Source: Sulfitobacter sp. SK011 (lineage in GTDB: Bacteria > Pseudomonadota > Alphaproteobacteria > Rhodobacterales > Rhodobacteraceae). Taken from it: DNA of 64,000 nt. Of the stretch, positions 46,654-54,191 are shown piece by piece. Position 1 is the stretch's first letter, and each line of letters opens with the position of its first letter. The DNA lies in NCBI RefSeq assembly GCF_003352065.1, contig NZ_CP025803.1, positions 4,022,001-4,086,000 on the forward strand, in the 5' to 3' direction. A model generated the notes under the pieces. It ran no database searches. It saw only the letters and a list, made by a program, of their open reading frames with translations, and was not told where the DNA came from. The position numbers were made by a program, and so were the translations under genes.

Positions 46654-47497
46654 TGCGCGTGGCGACGTGCGCCGCCCCGTTGGTCTGCGCCTCTGGCTTT
46701 CGGGTGGCTGGCTGACCCTGTTGGTTCTGGCAGCGCTCTGCGCGCCGCTGATCGCACCCCAAGACCCCCTTGCCCAGGATTTGTTCATGGGCCGCCTGCC
46801 CCCGTTCTGGGAACGCGGTACAGAGCCGGGTTTTTGGCTCGGCACCGATTCGTTGGGGCGCGACGTGCTGTCCCGCATACTCTATGGGGCGCGCTTGGCC
46901 CTGATCGTGGCGGTGGTCGCGGGGACACTCACCTGCATCATCGGGGCGACACTGGGCTTGATCGCGGGCTTTTATCGCGGCTGGCCGGATCGGATCATCA
47001 GCCGGTTCGTCGATATCTGGATGGCCTTTCCCCCCGTGCTCTTTGCGATCTTGTTGATCGCTGTTCTGGGAACCGGTCTGACCTCTATCATCATCGCCAT
47101 TGTCATTATTGACTGGACGCGTTTTGCCCGCGTCATCCGCGCCGAGGCCCTGTCGCAATCCGCGATGGATTATGTGGAGTCCGCGCGGGTCGCCGGGCGC
47201 ACCCGGTTCGGCACAATGATCACCGAGATTCTGCCCAACGTCCTGCCCACCATCATCGCCTTGCTGACCCTTGAAATGGGCATCGCGGTCATTGTCGAAG
47301 CAATCCTGTCATTCGTAAACCTGTCGATCTCAACCGACAGCCCGACATGGGGCGGCATGATATCTGAAGGGCGCACATCGGTGCATCAGGCGTGGTGGGT
47401 TCTGGTGTTTCCGCTGATCACCCTGTTCCTGACAGTGCTCAGCTTTTCGCAATTGGGCGAAGGGTTGAAAGACCGCTTTGATCCGGTGCTGCGATGA
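46646..47497 (+). CDS. Peptide-type ABC permease (DppC-like)
   Basis: A 283-residue second permease with about six helices. The N-terminal loop 'GTDSLGRDVLSRILYGARLA' is the DppC/OppC hallmark, and the EAA-type loop is 'SAMDYVESARVAGRTRFGTM' with 'ILPNVLPTIIALLTLEMG'. It forms the membrane pore with the DppB-like partner. Its start overlaps the stop of that gene, and its stop overlaps the start of the first ATPase gene (ATGA), so the complete importer is made as one coupled unit. Confidence 0.9.
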   Translation: MHDARGDVRRPVGLRLWLSGGWLTLLVLAALCAPLIAPQDPLAQDLFMGRLPPFWERGTEPGFWLGTDSLGRDVLSRILYGARLALIVAVVAGTLTCIIGATLGLIAGFYRGWPDRIISRFVDIWMAFPPVLFAILLIAVLGTGLTSIIIAIVIIDWTRFARVIRAEALSQSAMDYVESARVAGRTRFGTMITEILPNVLPTIIALLTLEMGIAVIVEAILSFVNLSISTDSPTWGGMISEGRTSVHQAWWVLVFPLITLFLTVLSFSQLGEGLKDRFDPVLR

Positions 47498-48363
47498 ACG
47501 CCTATCTGTCCATCCGCAATCTGAGTGTCGCCCTGCGCGGCGGCGGGCGGATTTTGCGGGATATGTCGCTGAACGTGGCTGCGGGTCAGGTGCATGGGCT
47601 GGTGGGTGAATCCGGTGCTGGCAAGTCGATGATCGGCAAGGCCATTCTGGGCACCCTGCCCCGCGCATTGGAAGTTACAAACGGTCAGATATGGCTCGAC
47701 GGTGTGGATCTGCTGACCTTGCCGTCAACGGTGCGGCGCAGGCGCATCGGGGCCACGGCGGCCTTGATCCCGCAGGACCCGCTGACCGCGCTGAACCCGT
47801 CGCGCCGCATTGGCCCGCAAATCACCCGCCGGTTGGTGGATATTCTGGGATGGTCAAAGACAGACGCGCAGGCCCGTGCGCTGGAACTTCTGGACGAGGT
47901 GCAAATCCGCGACCCGGACCGTGTCATGCGCAATTATCCGCATGAGTTGTCCGGCGGGATGCGGCAGCGCATCCTCATCGCCTCTGCCTTTGCGGCAGAA
48001 CCGAAACTGATCATCGCTGACGAACCCACAACCGCGCTTGATGTGACCGTGCAAAAACAGATCCTGCGCCTGATTGCTGAGATGCAGGACCGCCATGGAA
48101 CCGCACTTTTGTTCGTGACCCATGACCTTGGCGTGGTGTCCAAAGTCTGTGACACGCTTTCGGTGCTTTATGCGGGCAAGGTTGTCGAAGACGCGCACAT
48201 GCATCGGTTCTTCATGTCGCCTATCCATCCCTATTCAGCGGCCTTGCTGGCGGCGACGCCCACCTATACCGACCCCACCCGCAGCCTGACACCCGTCCCA
48301 CAGAGGGTCATCGACCGGGTGGAACAGGACGTTGCAGAGCACGACATCAGGCACCGCATATGA
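47494..48363 (+). CDS. Peptide-type ABC ATPase (DppD-like)
   Basis: A 289-residue ATPase. Walker A 'GLVGESGAGKSMIGKAILGT' (Ser-Met after the Lys-Ser instead of the usual Thr), Q-loop 'AALIPQDPLTALNPSRRIG', signature 'PHELSGGMRQRILIASAFA', Walker B 'LIIADEPTTALD' and 'LLFVTHDLGVVSKVCDTLSV'. The 'ALNPSRRIG' and 'HPY...L' parts ('IHPYSAALLAATP') are typical of the peptide/nickel transporter family. It shares ATP hydrolysis with the DppF-like partner. Four-base overlap with both neighbours. Confidence 0.92.
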   Translation: MNAYLSIRNLSVALRGGGRILRDMSLNVAAGQVHGLVGESGAGKSMIGKAILGTLPRALEVTNGQIWLDGVDLLTLPSTVRRRRIGATAALIPQDPLTALNPSRRIGPQITRRLVDILGWSKTDAQARALELLDEVQIRDPDRVMRNYPHELSGGMRQRILIASAFAAEPKLIIADEPTTALDVTVQKQILRLIAEMQDRHGTALLFVTHDLGVVSKVCDTLSVLYAGKVVEDAHMHRFFMSPIHPYSAALLAATPTYTDPTRSLTPVPQRVIDRVEQDVAEHDIRHRI

Positions 48364-49154
48364 TGTATCAGATCAACAACCTGCATCTGTCGCTGCCTGA
48401 CATGACGCGCAAACCCCTTATTGGGGCGGCACCGCGTATCAATATCCTCAAGGGGCTGTCCTTTGAGGTGCCGAAAGGCGCGGTTCTGGGCATTGTCGGC
48501 GGGTCCGGGTCCGGCAAATCGACCCTTGGACGGGCGATGCTGCGCCTGCTGGAGCCCACCACCGGACAAATCCTCTTTGATGGCACCGACATTACCCATG
48601 CGCCCGAAGACGATCTGCGGCACTTGCGGAAACGGTTTCAGATGGTGTTTCAAGACCCGATGTCCTCGCTCAATCCGCGCCGTCGTGTCGGGGGTATCAT
48701 TGCCGGTCCTTTGCGGCTGCATGGTTTTGAGGGGCCGCGCGGGCGGGTGGACGACGCCCTTGATCTGGTCGGACTGCCCCGTAGTTTTGCGCAGCGGTAT
48801 CCGCATGAATTGTCAGGGGGACAGCGGCAGCGGGTGGGCATCGCCCGCGCAATTGCGTTGCGCCCTGACTTTATCCTCGCGGATGAAATCGTCTCGGGGC
48901 TGGATGTCTCGTCGCAGGCGCAGGTGCTTAAAGTCCTCGAAGATCTGGTCCAGGAGCTTGGCCTGACGCTTGCCTTCATCAGCCACGATCTGTCGGTGAT
49001 CCGGCGCCTTTGTGACCGGGTCATCGTTCTGCAAAATGGGGCAATCGTGGAAAAGGCAGAAACCGCGACGTTGTTCGATGCGCCTCAGGCGGAGTATACC
49101 AAAGAACTCCTGGCAGCGATCCCCCTGCCAGACCCCCATCAGCCGTGGGATTGA
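48360..49154 (+). CDS. Peptide-type ABC ATPase (DppF-like)
   Basis: A 264-residue ATPase, the last gene of the importer operon. Walker A 'GIVGGSGSGKSTLGRAMLRL', Q-loop 'FQMVFQDPMSSLNPRRRVG', signature 'YPHELSGGQRQRVGIARAI', Walker B 'FILADEIVSGLDVSSQAQV' and 'LAFISHDLSVIRRLCDRVIV'. In Walker B the usual 'DEPvSaLD' is 'DEIVSGLD', a mild change seen in active members. The start overlaps the upstream stop (ATGATG). Past its stop the sequence changes to plasmid-type remnants, so this is the right end of the catabolic block. Confidence 0.92.
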   Translation: MMYQINNLHLSLPDMTRKPLIGAAPRINILKGLSFEVPKGAVLGIVGGSGSGKSTLGRAMLRLLEPTTGQILFDGTDITHAPEDDLRHLRKRFQMVFQDPMSSLNPRRRVGGIIAGPLRLHGFEGPRGRVDDALDLVGLPRSFAQRYPHELSGGQRQRVGIARAIALRPDFILADEIVSGLDVSSQAQVLKVLEDLVQELGLTLAFISHDLSVIRRLCDRVIVLQNGAIVEKAETATLFDAPQAEYTKELLAAIPLPDPHQPWD

Positions 49155-49169
49155 TTGCCCATGGGCAAT
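49154..49169. repeat. Perfect 16-base palindrome, parS-like
   Basis: ATTGCCCATGGGCAAT, perfectly symmetric, at the end of the ABC operon. A second near copy (TTGCCC-TT-GGGCAA) lies 175 bases away at 49331-49344, next to a parB-like remnant. The TTGCCC-NN-GGGCAA form is of the kind bound by plasmid partition proteins; this role is inferred from position only. Confidence 0.5.
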
Positions 49170-49330
49170 TCATCGGAAATATATATTATTTCAGTGGGTT
49201 AAGTGCTTTCAAGCTAAGCCCGAAGAGCGTAGCGAACGCTTTACCCAATCAATCAGCTCCACCGCCAACACGCCAATACGCCAATACGAAAAACAGCTTA
49301 GCCATTGATATAAAAAGAGAAATCAAAGAA

Positions 49331-49344
49331 TTGCCCTTGGGCAA
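49331..49344. repeat. Second TTGCCC-NN-GGGCAA palindrome
   Basis: TTGCCC-TT-GGGCAA with perfect 6-base arms, one base past the end of the parB-like remnant. It matches the core of the palindrome at 49154-49169. Confidence 0.5.
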
Positions 49345-49345
49345 C

Positions 49346-49827
49346 TCAGGTCTTGCGCTGTTTGAGAAAGCGATCGAAGGCGGCGCGCAGGGATGCTTCG
49401 CTCAGATCCGCATCAAACTCGGCCAGATAGGTTTTGCCCCGCTTGCGGATCGATAATCCGCGTTCGCCTGTTGAGCGGTCAAAAAGCTGCGCACCCCTGA
49501 CCTTTGGCTTGGCCACCTTGGGGTTCGCAGCCGCCTTGAGCCGTTTGAACACCTCGGTCGCATCCACATAACCGCCCTGCCCCTGGGCCGCGCGGGCCTG
49601 GGTTTTGGCCAGATATTGGCCTCTGCCAGCAAAGCTTCGGCTTGTTTTGGATTGCTCAGCAAGGGTTTTAGATCCCGCGCATGGCGTTCGCGTATGTCGC
49701 GCTTGCTGGCAAAAGCGTTGAGCACGGCCTCTGGCATTTTGGCCAAAACCAGATAACGCGATCGTCTTCATCGGTGAGTAAGGCATAGTCCCGGTTGTAG
49801 CGCGCTCACATCCGGCATCGGGGAGTG
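49346..49827 (-). pseudogene. Decayed ParB-like plasmid partition protein, C-terminal part
   Basis: A conserved-looking protein can be followed through three reading frames on the minus strand. 'RYNRDYALLTDEDDR' is in one frame (about 49765-49809). 'YLVLAKMPEAVLNAFASKRD' and 'KPLLSNPKQAEALLAEA' are in the next (about 49615-49764). 'YLAKTQARAAQGQGGYVDAT' through 'ASLRAAFDRFLKQRKT' are in the third, ending at 49346. At least two frameshifts and a stop break the gene. The 'YALLTDEDDRYLVLAKMPE' and 'VLNAFASKRDIRERHARDL' parts resemble the C-terminal half of plasmid ParB proteins of Rhodobacterales. The N-terminal half is gone. It is divergent from the Rep remnant at 49932, as par and rep genes are on several roseobacter plasmids. 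Confidence 0.65.
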
Positions 49828-49877
49828 GGTGAATACCGTTACAATCTGGGTGATAGATGGATCAGCTTCAATTGGCT

Positions 49878-49909
49878 AACTTACATTTAGACAAAAACAA
49901 AAGTAAGTT
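49878..49909. repeat. Inverted repeat between par and rep remnants
   Basis: AACTTAC (49878-49884) and GTAAGTT (49903-49909), 7-base arms with an 18-base AT-rich spacer, about 25 bases before the rep remnant. It could be part of a former replication or control region. Confidence 0.35.
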
Positions 49910-49931
49910 GTGTGGGTAAGACGGAGGTAAG

Positions 49932-50495
49932 ATGAGCCCGACCTATAGGACAATTGACGCGCGGCAAAAGGCAAAGTCCTTGGTAAAGCCGGGAGCGTCG
50001 TTGGGCCTGGTTGAGGTCACCACACACACACTCGCGGATCGACCGATCTACAACCAGCTTCTGGAAACGACGTTGGATGCCGTCGAAAAGCTTGTAACAC
50101 ATGTCATTGCAAGATGCGATCTGCGAAGGAGTGTGGAGGTCGAGCCGATCAAGACCGGGCACCGCGTCACCCATGTTGAGCTGCGCTGGTGGCGCAAGGA
50201 TGCGGGCGGCGAGGCTGAGGTGGAGCGGGAATTGCAATTCTCAAAAGTCGGCCGCAAGGAGCGGGTGACAGCCAAAGCGGATGCGGTGCGGCCACGCCCC
50301 GGTTGGCTGGATGCCAAGGGTGCTGCGTTGCGGTCGGAGACTTACGAGACGGCAAAGCTTCGGTTTCCGGGTTATGATATCTATTTCGTTGAAGGCGAGT
50401 GGCGGGCTTGGGCCGGTGGCAAGCCGCCCGCCCGTGAGCCAGACAAGGCCTACCTCGCGTTTTTTAAGACCTATGTGCAGAATAACTCAATTTAG
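49932..50495 (+). CDS. Internally deleted plasmid replication initiator remnant
   Basis: A 187-residue open frame with GGAGGT before the ATG. The N-terminal part ('SLVKPGASLGLVEVTTHTLA', 'DRPIYNQLLETTLDAVEK', 'THVIARCDLRRS') resembles the start of Rep_3-type plasmid initiators. The C-terminal part ('KTGHRVTHVELRWWRKDAGG', 'FPGYDIYFVEGEWRAWAGGK') resembles the end of the same proteins. Known initiators have roughly another hundred residues between these parts, which form most of the two winged-helix domains. The gene is therefore probably an in-frame deletion and not able to start replication. The divergent parB remnant supports a former plasmid origin region. This family reading is from memory. 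Confidence 0.6.
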   Translation: MSPTYRTIDARQKAKSLVKPGASLGLVEVTTHTLADRPIYNQLLETTLDAVEKLVTHVIARCDLRRSVEVEPIKTGHRVTHVELRWWRKDAGGEAEVERELQFSKVGRKERVTAKADAVRPRPGWLDAKGAALRSETYETAKLRFPGYDIYFVEGEWRAWAGGKPPAREPDKAYLAFFKTYVQNNSI

Positions 50496-50504
50496 AGACT
50501 TATC

Positions 50505-51626
50505 ATGACCCAGGCTGACCCCGGCTATTTTCTGTATCATTCCATCGGCCAGTATCCCGGAAAGGCGGAAGATATGACTGCCGCTCTGGGCGAATTTTCC
50601 CAAATTTGGGGGGCGATGGATGACGTCCAATGGCCAAAAGTTCTGACCAAACGCATGGAATTCATCGACCTGTGGCGCGCCTTGCTGGACGCGCCGGGCG
50701 GCACGGTCACCAGCGCCGAAAATGTGACAACAGGATTGTTTTCGATCCTCGGCGGCCTGCCAGAAAATCGGTTGCGGGACCGTCGGGTCCTGATCGCGGC
50801 GGATTGTTTTCCGTCGCTGCATTTCTTGCTGAATGGGTTGGCGGCGCGGATGGGGTTCACGCTGCACACCGTCCCGATCCGTGAAGGCGAATTCTGGGTG
50901 CGGGATGAGGACATGATCGCGGCATGGGGCCCGGATGTTGGGCTGGCCTTGCTGACCTGGGTGACGTCCACATCATCGCACCGCTGCGATCTGGCGGCAC
51001 TGACGGCACATGGGGCCAAAATGGGGTCACTGGTCGGTGTGGACCTGACGCAGGGAATTGGCATCATTCCATTTTCACTGGCGCAATATCCGGTCGATTT
51101 TGTGGTGGCATCCTCGCTCAAATGGCTTTGCGGGACACCGGGGGCCGGCATCATTCAGATGCGTGCCGATCTGCTGAAAGAGGTAAAGCCGGAATTGCGG
51201 GGCTGGTTCAGTCAGGACAATCCGTTTTCGTGGGATTTGGATGCATTTGACTATGCGCCCGATGCCCGTCGGCTGGAACACGGCACCCCGTCCGTGCTGG
51301 CCTGTCTGGGGTCTGTGCCGGCGTTGCGGTGGCATGCGGCACAAACCGATTTACTGGTCCGCAACCGCGAAATGACGGTGATGATCATCGAAGAGGCGGG
51401 CAGGGCTGGCCTAACCCTTGCCACCCCACACGCCGAAGCGGAGCGGGGCGGGTCCGTGATGTTGAAAATGCCAGACGCCACAGACACAAGCGCGGTCATT
51501 GCCCAGCTGGCAAAACACGGCGTGCTGGCAGATTGCCGGGGTCAGATCCTGCGTCTGTCGCCCGGTGCCGTGACCGAATTGCGCCATGTGGAACATTTGT
51601 GTGCGGCGCTGCATGCAGTGACTTAG
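50505..51626 (+). CDS. Kynureninase-like PLP enzyme (class V aminotransferase fold)
   Basis: A 373-residue PLP-dependent enzyme. 'VLIAADCFPSLHFLLNGLAA', 'VGLALLTWVTSTSSHRCDL', 'GVDLTQGIGIIPFSLAQYPV' (PLP-contacting Asp) and 'DFVVASSLKWLCGTPGAGI' with the Schiff-base lysine are the features of kynureninase and relatives. Kynureninase hydrolyses kynurenine to anthranilate and alanine. The Trp-rich 'SSLKWLCGTPG' and 'NVTTGLFSILGG' forms support that group, but other class V enzymes cannot be ruled out. It converges with the aminotransferase gene at 51623, overlapping by four bases. With IorA/IorB and the cyclase nearby, a role in tryptophan or indole breakdown is plausible. Confidence 0.68.
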   Translation: MTQADPGYFLYHSIGQYPGKAEDMTAALGEFSQIWGAMDDVQWPKVLTKRMEFIDLWRALLDAPGGTVTSAENVTTGLFSILGGLPENRLRDRRVLIAADCFPSLHFLLNGLAARMGFTLHTVPIREGEFWVRDEDMIAAWGPDVGLALLTWVTSTSSHRCDLAALTAHGAKMGSLVGVDLTQGIGIIPFSLAQYPVDFVVASSLKWLCGTPGAGIIQMRADLLKEVKPELRGWFSQDNPFSWDLDAFDYAPDARRLEHGTPSVLACLGSVPALRWHAAQTDLLVRNREMTVMIIEEAGRAGLTLATPHAEAERGGSVMLKMPDATDTSAVIAQLAKHGVLADCRGQILRLSPGAVTELRHVEHLCAALHAVT

Positions 51627-52786
51627 AGGGCGTTGAAAAACCGCTGCATGCGGTCCATCGCCTCGGTCAATACGTCAAGTTCGGCACAGCCGAAACACAC
51701 CCGCAGATGGCCTTCCCCGGCCGGGCCGTAGAAACTGCCGGCCTCGACCACCACGCCGGTTTCGGCAAGCAGTTGATCTGCACAGTCCTGCGCACTGAGC
51801 CCGGTGGCGGTAATGTTGGGAAAGGCATAGATTGTCCCCTCAACCGGGGCGCAGCTTACGCCGGGCATCTGGTTCAGCCGCGCCACCACCATATCACGCC
51901 GCGCCTGATCCCGTGCTACCATGTCCCTGAGGACGGTCGGATCGCCGGTCAAGGCGGCCAGCGCCCCATGCTGGACAAAGGTGTTCACATGGGTGACTTC
52001 GTTTGTGGTGATCTTCATGCAAGGGCCAATCAGGGCGGCGTCAGCGGCGATATAGCCCAGCCGCCAGCCGTCCATCGCGTGGGATTTGGTAAAGGCGCAC
52101 ATCGTGATGGTGCGTTCTTTCATGCCCGGCAGTGACGCGATTGAGATGTGTTGAGCCCCGTCATAGGTGATCTCTTCGTACACCTCGTCGGACAGCACCA
52201 GCAGGTCGTGTTTTTGCGCAAGATCGGCAAGCTGTTGCAGTTCACCGCGGGAATAGACGCGGCCGGTGGGGTTGCACGGGTTGATCAGGGCGATGGCACG
52301 GGTCGCTGGGGTGATATGTGGCTCTATCAAGGCGGAGTTGATTGAAAATCCGTTGGCCGCATCCAATGGCGCGATGGTGACGCGGGCACCGGCAAGTTCG
52401 GCCTTGCCAATGTGCTGGGGGTAATAGGGGGCCAAGAGCAGACATTCGTCGCCCTCATCAAGAAAGGCCATGAATGCGGCAAAAGACGCCTGGGTCAGCC
52501 CGTTGGTCACGATGATTTCGTCTGGCGTGACGTCGATGTTGTTCTGGCGGCGCAGTTTGTCGGCAATGGCGCGGCGCAAATCGGGCAGGCCCTGCAGATC
52601 AGAGTAATGCACCGCCCCGTCCTGAAGGGCCGCGATGGTCGCATCTTTGATGTGTTGCGGCGTATCTTCGGCGGGCATACCAAGTTCGAGGTGAATGAGA
52701 TCGCCTGACATCCGGGACGCTTTGGCAAACATCCCAAAATCTTTCGGTGAGGTTTCAGTGATGCGGCGGGCAGGGCGGATCGGCAT
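51623..52786 (-). CDS. PLP-dependent aminotransferase, class I/II
   Basis: A 387-residue enzyme; AAGGAG precedes the ATG at 52786, and the longer frame runs through the operator region. Family features: 'HYSDLQGLPDLRRAIADKLR', 'EIIVTNGLTQASFAAFMAFL', 'ALINPCNPTGRVYSRGELQQ', 'LLVLSDEVYEEITYDG' and 'CAFTKSHAMDGWRLGYIAAD' with the PLP lysine. It moves an amino group between an amino acid and a 2-oxoacid; aspartate/aromatic types share this form. Divergent from an SDR gene with a short inverted repeat between them. Could supply the aryl-pyruvate used by IorA/IorB; not certain. Confidence 0.85.
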   Translation of the reverse strand: MPIRPARRITETSPKDFGMFAKASRMSGDLIHLELGMPAEDTPQHIKDATIAALQDGAVHYSDLQGLPDLRRAIADKLRRQNNIDVTPDEIIVTNGLTQASFAAFMAFLDEGDECLLLAPYYPQHIGKAELAGARVTIAPLDAANGFSINSALIEPHITPATRAIALINPCNPTGRVYSRGELQQLADLAQKHDLLVLSDEVYEEITYDGAQHISIASLPGMKERTITMCAFTKSHAMDGWRLGYIAADAALIGPCMKITTNEVTHVNTFVQHGALAALTGDPTVLRDMVARDQARRDMVVARLNQMPGVSCAPVEGTIYAFPNITATGLSAQDCADQLLAETGVVVEAGSFYGPAGEGHLRVCFGCAELDVLTEAMDRMQRFFNAL

Positions 52787-52808
52787 GATGCACTCCTTGC
52801 TTGGCGAG

Positions 52809-52826
52809 ATATGTGCGTTTACATAT
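52809..52826. promoter_or_regulatory. Inverted repeat between divergent aminotransferase and SDR genes
   Basis: ATATGT-GCGTTT-ACATAT, 6-base perfect arms, in the 92 bases between two divergent starts. It is a plausible operator for a regulator that is not adjacent. Confidence 0.4.
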
Positions 52827-52878
52827 ATACCGAAATAACGCGGGCGCAGACAAATGGCCACAGGCATCGGGGGATAAT

Positions 52879-53601
52879 ATGGATAAGGTTGCAGTGGTGA
52901 CAGGGGCCGCCGGAGGCATGGGACGCGCGATTGTGGCGCGGTTGATGGCCGATGGTCTGCATGTTGTCGGGCTGGATGTCGATGCTGCCGGATTGTCCGA
53001 CATGGCAGCAGATGGGTTCGAAGGGATCGTGACAGACTTGATGGATGTCGCCGCCATCACCAGGGCATTTGAAGACATTGGCGCGGCGCATGGTGGCATT
53101 GATGTCTTGGTGAACAATGCCGGCACCTGTTTCATGTCTGAATTTCCCAACATCCCCGCCGAAGAGTTTGAACAACAAATGCAGCTGAATTTTTCAGGGG
53201 CATTTCATTGTTGTCAGGCGGTGATCAAGTTGATGACGGGGCGTGAAGGCGTGCGCAAGATCGTCAATATCTCGTCCAATGGAGCCTATAATTTTGATGT
53301 CTTTGACCCGCCGCATTACCGGGCGTCCAAGGCGGCGCTGGACACGCTCACAAAAGACCTCGCGCGGCGCTATGCCAAAGACAAGATTGCGGTGAATTCC
53401 ATTGCCCCCGCCATGACCGAAACACCTTTGTTTGGTGTGCTGAGCGCAGAAACCCTTGCCAAAGCGGTAGCGCAGATGCCGCATGGTCGGGCGATGCTGC
53501 CCAGTGAAATTGCCGATTGGGTTGGATTTCTGGTGTCTCCTGCGGGCGATATATCCAGCGGGAATGTGATCATCCTGAACCAGGGGCGCGATGTGCGTTG
53601 A
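52879..53601 (+). CDS. SDR family oxidoreductase
   Basis: A 240-residue dehydrogenase. GGGGGA precedes the ATG at 52879. 'VAVVTGAAGGMGRAIVARLM' binds the nucleotide and 'VVGLDVDAAGL' has the Asp expected for NAD. 'DVLVNNAGTCFMSEF', catalytic Ser in 'KIVNISSNGAYNF' and 'HYRASKAALDTLTKDLARRY' with Tyr and Lys complete the set. It oxidises or reduces an alcohol/ketone. It is divergent from the aminotransferase and 49 bases upstream of ccdA. It resembles sugar and acyl dehydrogenases equally, so no substrate is given. Confidence 0.85.
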   Translation: MDKVAVVTGAAGGMGRAIVARLMADGLHVVGLDVDAAGLSDMAADGFEGIVTDLMDVAAITRAFEDIGAAHGGIDVLVNNAGTCFMSEFPNIPAEEFEQQMQLNFSGAFHCCQAVIKLMTGREGVRKIVNISSNGAYNFDVFDPPHYRASKAALDTLTKDLARRYAKDKIAVNSIAPAMTETPLFGVLSAETLAKAVAQMPHGRAMLPSEIADWVGFLVSPAGDISSGNVIILNQGRDVR

Positions 53602-53650
53602 CGATGTTTTCCTTTATGCGCATACTGAATGCGCATGGACTGAGGATGAT

Positions 53651-53893
53651 ATGAACAAGCAGACATCATTGCGCAAAGCAACAAATGTATCGCTCGATTC
53701 CGAGCTGTTGAAAGATGCCAAGGCACTTGGCGTGAACATCAGCCGTGCCGCCGAAGAAGGTGTGAATGATGCGGTGCGCAAGGCCAAGGGCGAGGCGTGG
53801 AAGCGCGAAAATGCGGCGTCGCTTGAGGCCTGGAATGAATGGGCCGAGGTGAACGGTCTGCCGCTGGAAAAGTACCGCATGTTCAATGTCTAA
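53651..53893 (+). CDS. ccdA: CcdA-type antitoxin
   Basis: An 80-residue protein. GAGGA precedes the ATG at 53651; the longer frame starting at 53591 overlaps the SDR gene. The N-terminal 'KATNVSLDSELLKDAKALGV' and 'NISRAAEEGVNDAVRKAKGE' form the ribbon-helix-helix DNA-binding part of CcdA. The C-terminal 'WNEWAEVNGLPLEKYRMF' is the toxin-binding tail of the family. CcdA neutralises CcdB and represses their operon. The stop overlaps the ccdB start by eight bases. Such pairs are typical plasmid maintenance genes and fit the nearby rep and par remnants. Confidence 0.88.
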   Translation: MNKQTSLRKATNVSLDSELLKDAKALGVNISRAAEEGVNDAVRKAKGEAWKRENAASLEAWNEWAEVNGLPLEKYRMFNV

Positions 53894-54185
53894 ATACAAT
53901 CTGCATCCGACGCAGGTCGAAGGCGAATATTTGCTGGACGTGCAAACCGATCTGCTGGATGTGCAATCCACCCGAATGATGGTGCCCGTATTGCCGCAAG
54001 CCGCTGTGCCAAACGCGGTACGTTCGCTTCATCCCGCGTTCGATATGGATGGCAAAATGTTTGTGATGGCAACGCATCTCATGGGTGCAGTGCCAAAGGC
54101 CGCGTTGCGCCCGCCGATCAGAAATTTCGCAGAGCACGGCGATCAGATCACCCGCGCTTTGGATTTCCTGTTTCAGGGGTATTAG
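53886..54185 (+). CDS. ccdB: CcdB-type toxin
   Basis: A 99-residue toxin of the CcdB family, which poisons DNA gyrase. Features: 'EGEYLLDVQTDLLDVQSTRM' (CcdB: 'pylLdvQsdll..l.tRv'), 'MMVPVLPQAAVPNAVRSLHP' and the C-terminal 'RNFAEHGDQITRALDFLFQG', whose last residues contact gyrase in known members. It overlaps the ccdA stop. Both genes look intact, so this unit may still be active and could keep the region in the genome. Confidence 0.86.
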   Translation: MSKYNLHPTQVEGEYLLDVQTDLLDVQSTRMMVPVLPQAAVPNAVRSLHPAFDMDGKMFVMATHLMGAVPKAALRPPIRNFAEHGDQITRALDFLFQGY

Positions 54186-54191
54186 GCCCGT

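Noticed and set aside
49145-49456. Plus-strand open frame of 103 codons after the ABC operon
   Set aside because: Runs antisense into the parB-like remnant and has no ribosome site or recognisable feature.
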